Origin: Paracoccaceae bacterium | GTDB taxonomy: Bacteria > Pseudomonadota > Alphaproteobacteria > Rhodobacterales > Rhodobacteraceae | Reading direction: 5' to 3' | NCBI GenBank assembly: GCA_030066905.1 | Contig: JASJAR010000031.1 | Location: forward strand, 1 to 36,922 | Length of the DNA stretch: 36,922 nt | Shown: positions 22,995 through 33,450 of the stretch, in pieces | Layout of the letters: each line of letters begins with the position of its first letter | Position numbering within the stretch: position 1 is the first letter of the stretch | The notes under the pieces: generated by a model | Told to the model about the DNA's origin: nothing | Seen by the model: the letters and a program-made list of their open reading frames with translations, nothing else | Database searches by the model: none | Translations under genes and position numbers: made by a program

Positions 22995-23900
22995 TCACCA
23001 ATTGTCCGGCCCCTTGTCTGCAAAGGAGTGGACGAGAAAGTCGATAAACGCCCGCACCTTGGGCTGGGTGAACCGGCCCGGCGGGTAGACGGCGTAGATG
23101 CCCTGGGTCTCGTTCGGAAGGTCCGGGATCGCCTCTTCGACGAGCCCCTCCTCCAACGCGTCGCCGTAAAGAAAGCTCGGCAGGTAAGCAATGCCGAGAC
23201 CGGCAATGGCGGCGTTCAGGAGGCTCTGGCCGTCGTTCACAGTAAGCCAGCCGGCGGTGCGCACCTGGCGCTTTTCCCCCGAGGGCGCGGTGATTTTCCA
23301 GACATTGCCCGACGATTGGTTCGAGTAATGCAGAAGCTTGTGCTCGTTCAGATCGTCGATCTTCGCGGGCCGGCCGTATTGCTCGAAATACTTCGGGCTC
23401 GCGATCATCCGCCGCGTCGTCTCGCAGAGTTTGCGGGCGCGCAGTGTGGAGTCCTCAAGCTCGCCGATCCGGATCGCCATGTCGAAGCCTTCCGAGATCA
23501 GCTCCACATAGCGGTTGTTCAGCACCATGTTCACGGTGATCTCCGGGAATTCCTGCAAGAACTCGCCCAGGACCGGGGAGAGATGGTTCACGCCGAAATC
23601 GGTGGCCACGGAAATTCTCAGAAGACCCGAGGGGGCCGACTGCATCGAGGTGACGAGGGCATCGGCCTCGCCGGCATCGTTCAAAACGCGCCGCGCCCGG
23701 TCGTAATAGGCCAGTCCAATCTCGGTGGGGCTCACGCGCCGCGTCGTCCGGTTCAGAAGCCGCGCCCCGAGGCGCGCTTCGAGCGAGGAGACATGCTTGG
23801 AGACGGCAGACTTCGAGATCCCCATCTTTTTGGCAGCGTCGGTAAACCCACCCTGATCGACGACGGTCGCAAACGCTTCCATTTCGGTCAGTCGGTCCAT
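22995..23900 (-). CDS. LysR-family transcriptional regulator
   Basis: A 301-residue DNA-binding regulator. The winged helix-turn-helix (about 3-60) is ETMEAFATVV-like: MDRLTEMEAFATVVDQGGFT, then AAKKMGISKSAVSKHVSSLEARLGARLLNRTTRRV. The effector domain follows (about 90-295). The start ATG 23900 is chosen over a TTG four codons upstream that abuts AAGGG. It resembles the large AaeR/DmlR-like group that controls nearby metabolic genes. It is on the same strand as fadH and about 200 bp downstream of it. A LysR-box-like palindrome lies in that gap. Target genes unknown. Confidence 0.92.
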   Translation of the reverse strand: MDRLTEMEAFATVVDQGGFTDAAKKMGISKSAVSKHVSSLEARLGARLLNRTTRRVSPTEIGLAYYDRARRVLNDAGEADALVTSMQSAPSGLLRISVATDFGVNHLSPVLGEFLQEFPEITVNMVLNNRYVELISEGFDMAIRIGELEDSTLRARKLCETTRRMIASPKYFEQYGRPAKIDDLNEHKLLHYSNQSSGNVWKITAPSGEKRQVRTAGWLTVNDGQSLLNAAIAGLGIAYLPSFLYGDALEEGLVEEAIPDLPNETQGIYAVYPPGRFTQPKVRAFIDFLVHSFADKGPDNW

Positions 23901-24053
23901 CTTGTCTTTCAACCCTTCAACAAGGCCGCCCCCCAGCGGTCGTTGCCGGTATCCGGACCAATCAAGGCGAGAATTTGGTCGCGGCCCGACAATATCGGGG
24001 TTTCTTGCTGATCGTGTTTCGGCGGGAAACAGGCGGGTTGATCTAAAAGGTTA

Positions 24054-24068
24054 ATTTCCCTCGGAAAT
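24054..24068. promoter_or_regulatory. LysR-box-like palindrome upstream of the LysR gene
   Basis: ATTTCC-CTC-GGAAAT is an inverted repeat with a T-N11-A core, the generic LysR-regulator site. It lies about 155 bp upstream of the LysR start, just after the fadH stop. Autoregulation is an inference. Confidence 0.35.
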
Positions 24069-24098
24069 ATTCCGTTTCCAGCAGCGGCGGAAGCCTGC

Positions 24099-26165
<2,067 letters not shown>

Positions 26166-26582
26166 TCAGTCGGTGGGGAAATCTGCCCCGCTAGCCGAGG
26201 CTTCCGCGCAATGGCGCCGGAACGCCCGTTTCAAAAGGTCGAGCTCGGCCCGCAACAGGTCGATCTCGGCGCGGATGTCGTCCTGCAAGGGCTCGCCGAG
26301 GGACACCGCGAAACTGTCGAGCATGAGCCCAGTCGACTGATCGACGAGCGTGAAGGTCTGGACCCCGTCGGACAGGGCAGCGGAGGGGATCGGCACCCGT
26401 ACCGACCAGGCCTCCTCTCCCCGCTCCGTGAGTTCGGCGACCGATACCGGCGCGTCGCGATGGCAAAGTTCGATGACCGGCACGCCCTCGCCTTCGCCCA
26501 CCCGCGTCAGCAGCCCCTCCCAGACACCGTCGCGGATGCTGGTGCGGTGGAGGCGGAGGGAGGCCGGCGCGTGGTCCTTCAA
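26166..26582 (-). CDS. Uncharacterised protein with C-terminal coiled coil
   Basis: A 138-residue protein of no family I recognise. The N-terminal two thirds are beta-rich (LRLHRTSIRDGVWEGLLTRV, then PVIELCHRD). A helical segment near 100-125 (IRAEIDLLRAELDLLKRAF) has heptad spacing and could form a coiled coil. No signal peptide or membrane segment. The start at 26582 overlaps the stop of the preceding gene by 4 nt, so the two are translationally coupled and probably function together. It ends 48 bp before the fadH start. Confidence 0.75.
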   Translation of the reverse strand: MKDHAPASLRLHRTSIRDGVWEGLLTRVGEGEGVPVIELCHRDAPVSVAELTERGEEAWSVRVPIPSAALSDGVQTFTLVDQSTGLMLDSFAVSLGEPLQDDIRAEIDLLRAELDLLKRAFRRHCAEASASGADFPTD

Positions 26583-27352
26583 AGCGCCGCCCTCGGCCGC
26601 CGGGTGAGCGTCACGTCGCGTACCCTGATTTCATTGAAGGCCGGGCGCTCGAAAATGAGATCGAGCCAGGCCCGCTCCACCCGGCGCTCGTTCATCTGGG
26701 AATAGGCCAGGTCGAACTCCACCGCCCGCTCGCCGCTGCCCGGCGGCACCTCACGCACGACCTGTTCGGTGTTCGGCCCGTGGCGCACGTTGAGGCGGGC
26801 AAAGAGCTCCAGCGGCCGCTCCGTCGCCACCCGGGTTTCGAGCCGGACGACATGGTTCTTCGTCAGCCCGTCGACCGCCGCGGGCGGCAGTTCCACAACG
26901 AGGCTGAGGTAGGACCCGTCAAAGGCAAACACATCGATCCGCGCGCCGTAGGGGGCGAGGTCTTCCTCGTTGGTGTTGCGGATCTGGCGAAGCGTGACCT
27001 CGGACCAGTCGCAATCGTGAAACAGCGTCGTTTCCGAGCCGAGCCTGGTGCTCGACGACACCGCCACGCTGCCGCGCGGCCGGATCGGTCCGGACCAGAG
27101 TTCCGGGCGCCAGGCCCAGTCGGTATGAAGCGGCTTTTTGATCCCCGCCGCCCCCACCATCGGCAGCGCAAGCCGTCCGTCTGCGGTGTGCAGGAGCCTG
27201 TCGACCCGCTGCTGGAGCGCGCGGGCGTTGGAGCGGACGCGCTTCAGCGTCTCGGGGTCGGACGTGCCCGCCGCATCGGCAAGCCGGGACCAGCGGCGGA
27301 GCGTCCGCCGCTCCACCCAGCCCGCTACCCGTGCCGTCACATTCATGCCCAT
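26579..27352 (-). CDS. Conserved protein, probably DUF6478 family
   Basis: A 257-residue cytoplasmic protein. It reads MGMNVTARVAGWVERRTLRRW, then LPMVGAAGIKKPLHTDWAWRPELWSGP, WSEVTLRQIRNTNEEDLAPYG and the ending YSQMNERRVERAWLDLIFERP. I tentatively place it in the DUF6478 family known from Rhodobacterales, from memory of the pattern. The start ATG 27352 has AGG 6 nt upstream; an alternative ATG is at 27346. The second half is beta-sandwich-like with AEL/VEL strands. Function unknown. Translationally coupled to the gene at 26166-26582. Confidence 0.75.
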   Translation of the reverse strand: MGMNVTARVAGWVERRTLRRWSRLADAAGTSDPETLKRVRSNARALQQRVDRLLHTADGRLALPMVGAAGIKKPLHTDWAWRPELWSGPIRPRGSVAVSSSTRLGSETTLFHDCDWSEVTLRQIRNTNEEDLAPYGARIDVFAFDGSYLSLVVELPPAAVDGLTKNHVVRLETRVATERPLELFARLNVRHGPNTEQVVREVPPGSGERAVEFDLAYSQMNERRVERAWLDLIFERPAFNEIRVRDVTLTRRPRAAL

Positions 27353-27410
27353 CGCACACCTATCGCTGCAAAAGTGCCGGAGGTCGGCCAGACGATGGGG
27401 CAAAAACCTT

Positions 27411-28049
27411 TCATTCCCGAAAACTTGGCGGATTTTCGCGGAACAGGCGTGCGGTCAGCGCCGAAAGCGTCCGCAGCCCGTCCTGCGCGTCGAGCGGTCT
27501 GGCCTCGAAGCCGATGACGGTTGCCGTGACGAGATGACCGTTGAGGTCGAACAGCGCCCGCCAGTAATCCTCCGCGACGCCGAGGGGCCGCGCGCCGGAA
27601 AGATCGCGGGCGCGGACATAGATCTGTCCGTCGTCTGCGCGAAGCTCGAGAATTTCCACGCTTTCGGCGCGCCCATCGGCCGAGAGCGCGGTGCGTCCGT
27701 CCTCGCTTTCGAAGAACCGGACGAGTTGTGCCTCCGACGCCGCCGAAAGCGGCGCGCCCGCGCCTTCGGGAGAGACCAAAACAGTGAGCACGCCGGGCGC
27801 ATCGGGCATCGCAGACAGCCCGCCGCCCGAAAGCGATGCACAGCTTCCCAGAAGGACGAAGGCGGCGGTGCCCGACTGGCGCACCGCACCTGGGTCGACG
27901 CAATAGCCGGGCGGGCCCGCGACGACGACATCCTCTGCCACCAGCACGCTTTCGGGTGCGAGCCGCGTGACATCGACCTCCCCGGCGCAACCGGCCAGAA
28001 CGGCTGCGGCCAGGCCGGCCTGGACGGTCCTAGAGATCCATGTAGACAT
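27411..28049 (-). CDS. Lipoprotein of unknown function
   Basis: A 212-residue predicted lipoprotein. The N-terminus [21 protein letters not shown] is a type II signal with the lipobox LAGC and lipidated Cys21. The mature protein contains two later cysteines (in GYCVDPGAV and LGSCASL) that could pair, and an ending [36 protein letters not shown]. Such exported small proteins are common in Rhodobacterales but I do not know the family. The start at 28049 lies within the end of ilvD, overlapping by 20 bp on the same strand, so it is likely translated from the ilvD transcript. Confidence 0.8.
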   Translation of the reverse strand: MSTWISRTVQAGLAAAVLAGCAGEVDVTRLAPESVLVAEDVVVAGPPGYCVDPGAVRQSGTAAFVLLGSCASLSGGGLSAMPDAPGVLTVLVSPEGAGAPLSAASEAQLVRFFESEDGRTALSADGRAESVEILELRADDGQIYVRARDLSGARPLGVAEDYWRALFDLNGHLVTATVIGFEARPLDAQDGLRTLSALTARLFRENPPSFRE

Positions 28050-29763
28050 GGCGCTCGGCTGCCGCACCGGGATGGGTGACCGCCCCTTCTCGGGTCGATC
28101 CCACGATCTGTGCATACTTCCAGAGCGCACCGCTGGCGTAGATCGTCTCACGGGGGCCTGCCCAAGCCTCTTTTCTTTGGGCGAGTTCGTCCTCGGTCAG
28201 ATCGACCGAGATCTCGCCCTTTATGGCATCGATGGTAATCGCATCGCCGTTGCGAATCAATCCGATAGGGCCGCCCTGGGCGGCTTCGGGGCCGACATGC
28301 CCGACACAGAAGCCACGGGTGGCACCCGAGAAGCGGCCGTCGGTGATGAGCGCCACCTTCTTGCCCATCCCCTGACCGGAGATCGCGGCCGTGGTCGCCA
28401 GCATCTCTCGCATGCCCGGGCCGCCCCTTGGGCCTTCGTTGCGGATCACGATGACCTCGCCTTCGGCATATTCGCGCGCCTTCACCGCCGCGAAAGCGTC
28501 TTCCTCGCATTCGAAAACCCGCGCCGGCCCGGAAAAGACCTGCTCGGCCTCGCTCATGCCTGCGACCTTCACGATCGCACCTTCGGGCGCGAGATTGCCG
28601 ATGAGGCCCACGACCCCGCCGGTCTTGGTGATCGGCTTGGCCGACGGGTAGATCACGCGGCCATCGGCCTCCCGGGTGACGATGTCGAGCTCCTCGCCCA
28701 TCGTGCGCCCCGTTGCGGTGATGCAATCTTCATGGACGAGCCCGGCCTTGCGAAGCTCCTTCATCACCACCGGCACACCGCCCACCTCGTAGAGGTCCTT
28801 GGCGACGTATTGGCCTCCCGGCTTCAGATCGACGAAATAGGGCGTGTCGCGGAAAATCTCGCAGACATCCATCAGATCGAACGCGATCCCCGCCTCATGG
28901 GCAATCGCCGGCAGATGCAGCCCCGCATTGGTCGACCCGCCGGTGCAGGCGACGACCCGCGCGGCGTTCTGAAGGCTTTTGAGCGTGACCACATCCCGCG
29001 CCCGGATGTTTTTTTCCAGAAGGTTCAAAACCGCCGCCCCCGAGGCTTCCCCGTAAGCGTCCCGGCTCTCATAAGGTGCGGGCGCGCCGGAAGAATTCGG
29101 CAGCGCCAGCCCGATGGCTTCGGAGACGCAGGCCATCGTATTGGCCGTAAACTGCCCCCCGCAGGCCCCCGCCGAGGGGCAGGCGACGCGTTCGAGCACG
29201 GCGAGTTCCTCATCGGAGTAATTCCCCGCCTGGTGCTTGCCCACAGCCTCGAAGACGTCCTGAACGGTGACGTCCTTCCCGTCGAGCCGCCCCGGCAGGA
29301 TCGACCCGCCATAGATGAAGACACTGGGCACGTTCAAACGGACCATCGCCATCATCATCCCCGGCAGGGACTTGTCGCAGCCCGCAAGCCCCACGATGGC
29401 ATCGTAGCAATGCCCCCGCATGGTCAGTTCCACGGTATCGGCAATCGCCTCGCGGCTGGCGAGGCTCGACCGCATCCCCTCATGCCCCATCGCAATCCCG
29501 TCGGTGACGGTGATGGTGGTAAACTCCCGCGGCGTGCCGCCCTCGCGCTTGACCCCGAGCTTCACCGCCTGCGCCTGCCGGTTCAATGCGATGTTGCAAG
29601 GGGCCGCCTCGTTCCAGCAGGTCGCCACACCGACGAACGGCTGCTCGATCTCCGCCTCGGTGAGCCCCATCGCGTAGTAATACGACCGATGCGGCGCCCG
29701 GGAGGGCCCTTGGGTCACATGCCGGCTCGGCAGCTTCGACTTGTCCCATTTCTTCTGCAGCAT
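28030..29763 (-). CDS. ilvD: Dihydroxy-acid dehydratase
   Basis: A 577-residue cytoplasmic enzyme of branched-chain amino acid and pantothenate synthesis that converts dihydroxy acids into 2-keto acids. Cluster and active-site candidates are C49 ([13 protein letters not shown]), C129 in [11 protein letters not shown] with the metal-bridging lysine K131, and C201 in [17 protein letters not shown]. The C-terminus has [24 protein letters not shown]. The start ATG 29763 has GGGAGG 5 nt upstream; upstream frame extensions lack support. It is followed by the lipoprotein gene overlapping its 3' end. Confidence 0.96.
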   Translation of the reverse strand: MLQKKWDKSKLPSRHVTQGPSRAPHRSYYYAMGLTEAEIEQPFVGVATCWNEAAPCNIALNRQAQAVKLGVKREGGTPREFTTITVTDGIAMGHEGMRSSLASREAIADTVELTMRGHCYDAIVGLAGCDKSLPGMMMAMVRLNVPSVFIYGGSILPGRLDGKDVTVQDVFEAVGKHQAGNYSDEELAVLERVACPSAGACGGQFTANTMACVSEAIGLALPNSSGAPAPYESRDAYGEASGAAVLNLLEKNIRARDVVTLKSLQNAARVVACTGGSTNAGLHLPAIAHEAGIAFDLMDVCEIFRDTPYFVDLKPGGQYVAKDLYEVGGVPVVMKELRKAGLVHEDCITATGRTMGEELDIVTREADGRVIYPSAKPITKTGGVVGLIGNLAPEGAIVKVAGMSEAEQVFSGPARVFECEEDAFAAVKAREYAEGEVIVIRNEGPRGGPGMREMLATTAAISGQGMGKKVALITDGRFSGATRGFCVGHVGPEAAQGGPIGLIRNGDAITIDAIKGEISVDLTEDELAQRKEAWAGPRETIYASGALWKYAQIVGSTREGAVTHPGAAAERHVYMDL

Positions 29764-29837
29764 GGCGGCCTCCCTCGGTGTGGTTGGGAGAGGGATAGGC
29801 GGAAGTGGCAGGGGCGGCAAGGTGGGCGCGCGGGGAT

Positions 29838-30122
29838 GGCCGCATCGAGCAGGTGCAGGTGAGCGAGGCGGTGGGGCTGACCTTTCCGGTCGTGTTGCGC
29901 TCGATGCTGGGCCAGGACCCGAACGTTCTGATGATCGGGGAGATCAGGGATGCCGAGACGGCGGCAATTGCGTGTCGGGCGGCTTTGGTGGGTCGGTTGG
30001 TGTTGTCGACGCTCTATGTGAGCGCGCCGGATTTGGCGCTGACGCGGTTGGTCGATCTCGGAGTGGAGGAGTTCGTGGCGCGGGACGTGTTGGTTGGGGT
30101 GTTGGGGCAGAGCTTGCCGCTA
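29838..30122 (+). pseudogene. Fragment of a GspE/PilB-type secretion ATPase
   Basis: An open stretch encodes [20 protein letters not shown], then [30 protein letters not shown] and LVLSTL. This is the Walker B (VLMIGEIRD) and following region of type II secretion/type IV pilus assembly ATPases. The N-terminal domain and the Walker A P-loop are absent, and so is the C-terminal zinc-binding part. The His box usually reads STLHTN; here it reads STLYVS, a lost key residue. It resembles a remnant. Its 3' end abuts the AT-rich segment. There is no upstream ATG with a ribosome site that would make a sensible protein. Confidence 0.8.
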
Positions 30123-30164
30123 GCACCATATGGAGTCGAAATGAGAGCCAGCGTAGCAGGTTCT

Positions 30165-30860
30165 TCAGTTAGTTCCTGAGTGCAAAATCTTTATGCGAGC
30201 CAATTCACTTTCATCTACATAGGGCTGGATTCCCCTGATTTCGACTGAGTCTGGAAGTTCGTCAAGTTGAGTAGTAATGTCTCCATTAACTATCATCATT
30301 GATCTACTGACCATGCGAGTGCACTTCGAGGCATCTTCAATACCACCTAATTGAATTGGTGGTTCGTACATTACGCCCTCTTTCAGCCCCAAGTCACCCA
30401 TAGTTCGTCGACATTCTAGTGCCAGTCCATCGTAGGGGGCGATTGCGTTGCGTAGAAACTCACGGTTCCAAAACGCCTCAAAGCTGTCAAACAGGAGTTC
30501 CGGCTCCATAGTGTACGCATCAAGAAGAAAAACGCCCTCATTAAGAATTTTTCCGGAGCTGTCGAGTTCATATGCATATTGATCCCCCCAAGCCGTCATT
30601 CCAAAACAGAAAAAATCATCTACCCGACGTTTCCAAGCGAATTTCCAATGTTTTATTGAATTCCAAATCCAAATTCCCTCGACGTTCTTCCCCGTATAAC
30701 CAAAGAGTCGAAAGTATCGACCAAATGCGGAAAAGCCGTCAGACATCGAAAGCACTTCAGCATGGCTAGACGGCAGGTGAATTAAACGTGAGTGGGTCGC
30801 TTCATAGATATCAGCTCTCGCTTCCACATCGAAACATTCCAAAGAGTCAGGAAAGTTCAA
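30165..30860 (-). CDS. SUKH/SMI1-KNR4-like immunity-type protein in an AT-rich segment
   Basis: A 231-residue protein. The N-terminal half fits the SMI1/KNR4 (SUKH) fold: LIHLPSSHAEVLSMSDGFSAFG, then RYFRLFGYTGKN, WIWNSIKHWKFAWKR, FCFGMTAWGDQYAYELD and the phrase SSGKILNEGVFLLD. The C-terminal half (VMYEPPIQLGGIEDASKCTR, then MMIVNGDITTQLDELPDSVE) has a second conserved layout. SUKH proteins are mostly immunity factors against secreted toxins. The segment is visibly AT-richer than everything around, with non-native codon use, pointing to transfer. The only start is a TTG at 30860 with GGGAG 8 nt upstream, since a stop lies four codons further up. The N-terminus could be truncated. No toxin gene is nearby. 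Confidence 0.7.
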   Translation of the reverse strand: MNFPDSLECFDVEARADIYEATHSRLIHLPSSHAEVLSMSDGFSAFGRYFRLFGYTGKNVEGIWIWNSIKHWKFAWKRRVDDFFCFGMTAWGDQYAYELDSSGKILNEGVFLLDAYTMEPELLFDSFEAFWNREFLRNAIAPYDGLALECRRTMGDLGLKEGVMYEPPIQLGGIEDASKCTRMVSRSMMIVNGDITTQLDELPDSVEIRGIQPYVDESELARIKILHSGTN

Positions 30861-30925
30861 ACCATCTGCTCCCTAAGCCCACTCACGGTACCGAACCATC
30901 AATTGTAATTACGTCTATAGCAAGC

Positions 30926-30994
30926 GTAGGGTGGGCAATCTGCCCACCATCGCACGACCCCCCGGCACGACCGTCGGCACATCGCCGGCCCTAC
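30926..30994. repeat. REP-like pair at the right edge of the AT-rich insert
   Basis: GTAGGGTGGGCAATCTGCCC and the closing ACC (30926-30948) form a hairpin with the GTAG head. On the opposite strand, CTAC at 30991-30994 heads a second hairpin (GTCGGC-ACATC-GCCGGC) in inverted orientation. This repeats the layout of the pair after tuf at 148-200. Confidence 0.6.
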
Positions 30995-31032
30995 CCGTTG
31001 CACATCCCCCGGGGCTCCGCCCGTTCGCGCCT

Positions 31033-31070
31033 TGAAACGTCCAGTGGACGTTTCATCGGGCTTCGCCCGA
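31033..31070. repeat. Palindrome GAAACGTCC/GGACGTTTC with adjoining hairpin
   Basis: A 10-bp stem (31033-31042 with 31046-31055) and loop AGT is followed directly by TCGGGC-TTC-GCCCGA (31056-31070). Two compact stem-loops in a row in a non-coding region; the type of element is unknown. Confidence 0.6.
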
Positions 31071-31361
31071 GCCGGCGGCCCCCCCTACCGCACGCCCGCC
31101 GCACCCCGCCTTAACCCTTCCGCACCATCCTCCCACCCGAACGTTCCCGAGCGGCGGACCTCTCAACCCCGCCGCCTGACCGAAGACACCGGCCCCGTAG
31201 ACCGCCGCCAAACACGGCCGAGGGGCAGCCATTTCGCGACATCCCGGTCGAGCGGCCGGGCAAGGCGCTCCGGTTTGTCGCCCTGACGGGCCCGTCGGAC
31301 CTAACATCGAAACGAACGGACCGAAGACCCGGCCCCCGAGACACCCGGCCGTCTCCAAACC

Positions 31362-31384
31362 GTAGGGTGGGGCTCCACCCCACC
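31362..31384. repeat. REP-like hairpin, single copy
   Basis: It starts GTAGGGTGGGG and closes with CCACCCCACC around a 2-nt loop, and carries the same GTAG head as the elements at 179-200 and 30926-30948. Confidence 0.6.
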
Positions 31385-31548
31385 ATGCGCGCCCGTTCAG
31401 CCCCCGGGCCGTCCACGCCTCGCCTCGCCGCCTGCGGCGGACCGGGCCTTGTCGTGCACCCCGCACAGGTGGGCAGCCTGCCTGCCCAACGCGAGCCCCC
31501 ACCGCTCCCCCCTCGCAATCCGCGACCTCCCCCGCTACATCCCCCCCC

Positions 31549-32442
31549 ATGCACCCCCCCGCCTTCGAGAGCTTCGTCGCCCCGGCCCGCGCCCGCCCCG
31601 CCCTCTGGCGGCTCGGCCTCGGCATCGTCCTCGCCGCCGCCATCTACCTCCCCGGCACCTTCGCGCTTCTCTTCGGGGTCTGGGTCGTCCTCCAACCGGG
31701 GACCGACTTCCTCATCTGGGCCGGCCAGGTCTCCGCCCCGACGACCCCCTTGGCCACCTATCTCGTCCTCTTCGCGAGCTTCCCGCTCATGGCGCTTGGC
31801 GTCTTCGCCGCCGCGCGCCTCCTTCACAACCGCCGCCCCGGCACGCTCTTCGGCCGCGCGCCCATCGTGCTGAGACACTTCATCATCGGCATGGCCGTCA
31901 CCTTCGCGCTGACCGCCCTCACCCTCCTGCCCGTCCTCTTCGTCGGCTTCGACGGCATCCCCAACCTCGACCCCGGGCTCTGGGCCGCCCTCCTGCCGCT
32001 CACCGTCCTCGGGGTCCTCGTCCAGACCGGGGCGGAGGAACTCGCCTTCCGCGGCTATCTCCAGCAACAGCTCGCCGCCCGCTTCCGCTCGCCCGTCGCC
32101 TGGCTCGTCCTGCCCTCGGCGCTCTTCGCGGTGGTCCACTGGAACGCGGAGGCACTGGGCGACAACGCCTGGCTCCCCCTCGCCGTCGCCTTTCTTTTCG
32201 GGCTCTTCGCCGCCGACCTCACCGCGAAGACCGGTTCCATCGGCGCCGCCTGGGGCATCCATTTCGCCAACAACTTCAACGGTATCGCCCTCGTGGCCAC
32301 CCAGGACACGATCACCGGCCTCTCGCTCTATCTCACGCCGTACTCCGCTTCCGACCCCGACCTTCTCGGCTGGTCGATCCTGCCTTCGCTCCTCCTCCTC
32401 GCCGCCGCCTGGTATCTCACCCGCCGCCTCACGGCGCGCTGA
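31549..32442 (+). CDS. CPBP-family intramembrane metalloprotease
   Basis: A 297-residue inner-membrane protein with about 7-8 membrane segments. The CPBP (CAAX protease and bacteriocin-processing, Abi) motifs are complete: E163-E164-x3-R168 in GAEELAFRGYL, F193-x3-H197 in LFAVVHWN, and H238 with N241-N242 in GIHFANNF. Such proteases cleave prenylated or other membrane substrates, or confer self-protection in peptide-toxin systems. No peptide-toxin gene is visible next to it. The start at 31549 has no convincing ribosome site; the preceding CCCC run is not informative. accD starts 57 bp downstream. Confidence 0.88.
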   Translation: MHPPAFESFVAPARARPALWRLGLGIVLAAAIYLPGTFALLFGVWVVLQPGTDFLIWAGQVSAPTTPLATYLVLFASFPLMALGVFAAARLLHNRRPGTLFGRAPIVLRHFIIGMAVTFALTALTLLPVLFVGFDGIPNLDPGLWAALLPLTVLGVLVQTGAEELAFRGYLQQQLAARFRSPVAWLVLPSALFAVVHWNAEALGDNAWLPLAVAFLFGLFAADLTAKTGSIGAAWGIHFANNFNGIALVATQDTITGLSLYLTPYSASDPDLLGWSILPSLLLLAAAWYLTRRLTAR

Positions 32443-32499
32443 TTGCAATTCGGCGCCCGGAGGATTACCTCTCGCCCCGAGAGAAACCGGGACCCCCGC

Positions 32500-33450
32500 A
32501 TGAACTGGATCTCGAACTACGTTCGCCCCCGCATCAATTCGCTGTTCTCGCGCCGCGAGGTGCCCGAGAACCTGTGGACCAAGTGCCCCGAATGCGGGAC
32601 GATGCTCTTTCACCGCGAGCTTGCCGACAATCTCAACGTCTGCACCAATTGCGACCACCATATGGGGATCTCCCCGCGCGACCGGTTCAGGCTCCTCTTC
32701 GACGGCGGCATCTTCACCGACGTGCCCGTCCCGCAGCCGACCACGGACCCTCTCCATTTCCGCGACCAGAAACGCTACCCCGACCGGCTGAAAGCGGCTC
32801 AGAAGGCCACCGGCGAAGCCGAAGCGATGCTCGTCGCCGAGGGCGAAATCTCCCGCACCCCCATCGTCGCGGCAGCCCAGGACTTCTCCTTCATGGGCGG
32901 CTCGATGGGGATGTATGTGGGCAACGCGATCATCGCCGCCGCCGAGCGCGCCGTGGCGCTGAAACGCCCGCTCATTCTCTTCTCCGCCGCCGGCGGGGCG
33001 CGGATGCAGGAGGGGATCCTGTCGCTCATGCAGATGCCCCGCACCACCGTCGCGGTCGATATGGTGAAGGAGGCGGGGCTTCCCTATATCGTCGTTCTCA
33101 CCCACCCCACCACCGGGGGGGTGACGGCAAGCTACGCGATGCTGGGCGATGTCCATATCGCCGAGCCCAATGCGCTCATCTGTTTTGCCGGCCCAAGGGT
33201 CATCGAACAGACGATCCGCGAGAAACTCCCCGAAGGCTTCCAGCGCGCCGAATACCTCCTCGACCACGGGATGCTCGACCGGGTGACCCACCGCCGGGAC
33301 CTCAAGGAGGAACTGGTGCGCATCACCCGCCTCCTGATGGGCCTGCCTCCGGCCATCGCCGGCGATCTGCCGAAACCCGAGGAGCCCGAGCCCCTGGCGC
33401 CCGCAGAGCCCGCCGAGGCGGCGCCCCCGAAAGCGGACGCCGCCGAGTGA
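32500..33450 (+). CDS. accD: Acetyl-CoA carboxylase carboxyltransferase subunit beta
   Basis: A 316-residue cytoplasmic enzyme subunit that, with AccA, transfers the carboxyl group from biotin to acetyl-CoA to give malonyl-CoA for fatty acid synthesis. The N-terminal zinc ribbon has C29, C32, C48 and C51. The carboxyltransferase core contains [33 protein letters not shown] and [22 protein letters not shown]. The C-terminal tail is a Pro/Glu/Ala-rich low-complexity stretch beyond the normal domain end. ATG 32500 begins [12 protein letters not shown] as in relatives. Its stop overlaps the GTG start of folC. Confidence 0.97.
   Translation: MNWISNYVRPRINSLFSRREVPENLWTKCPECGTMLFHRELADNLNVCTNCDHHMGISPRDRFRLLFDGGIFTDVPVPQPTTDPLHFRDQKRYPDRLKAAQKATGEAEAMLVAEGEISRTPIVAAAQDFSFMGGSMGMYVGNAIIAAAERAVALKRPLILFSAAGGARMQEGILSLMQMPRTTVAVDMVKEAGLPYIVVLTHPTTGGVTASYAMLGDVHIAEPNALICFAGPRVIEQTIREKLPEGFQRAEYLLDHGMLDRVTHRRDLKEELVRITRLLMGLPPAIAGDLPKPEEPEPLAPAEPAEAAPPKADAAE

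Larger units (their letters stand above)
30861..31548. other. Gene-free repeat-rich spacer before the CPBP protease
   Basis: About 690 bp with no coding region I can support. It contains REP-like hairpins at 30926-30948, around 30974-30994 and 31362-31384, a related GGTGGGCAG...CTGCCC palindrome near 31469-31490, and the stem pair at 31033-31070. The first 60 bp continue the AT-rich composition of the insert; the rest is GC-rich and C-biased. Open frames here extend from real neighbours or lie antisense. Confidence 0.6.

Noticed and set aside
27967..29862. Long plus-strand open frame opposite ilvD
   Set aside because: Shadow of ilvD; no domain and no start signal.
29805..30179. Intact 124-residue coding gene over the ATPase fragment
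   Set aside because: The frame is open but begins upstream of any homology, lacks a ribosome site, and lacks the Walker A region and C-terminal domain; treated as a remnant.
31111..33291. Long minus-strand open frame opposite the CPBP protease and accD
   Set aside because: Gly/Glu/Arg-rich low-complexity sequence opposite two clear genes.
31449..33446. Upstream extension of the folC frame through accD and the CPBP gene
   Set aside because: The frame stays open only because of GC-rich codons. The folate ligase family begins near the GTG at 33447.
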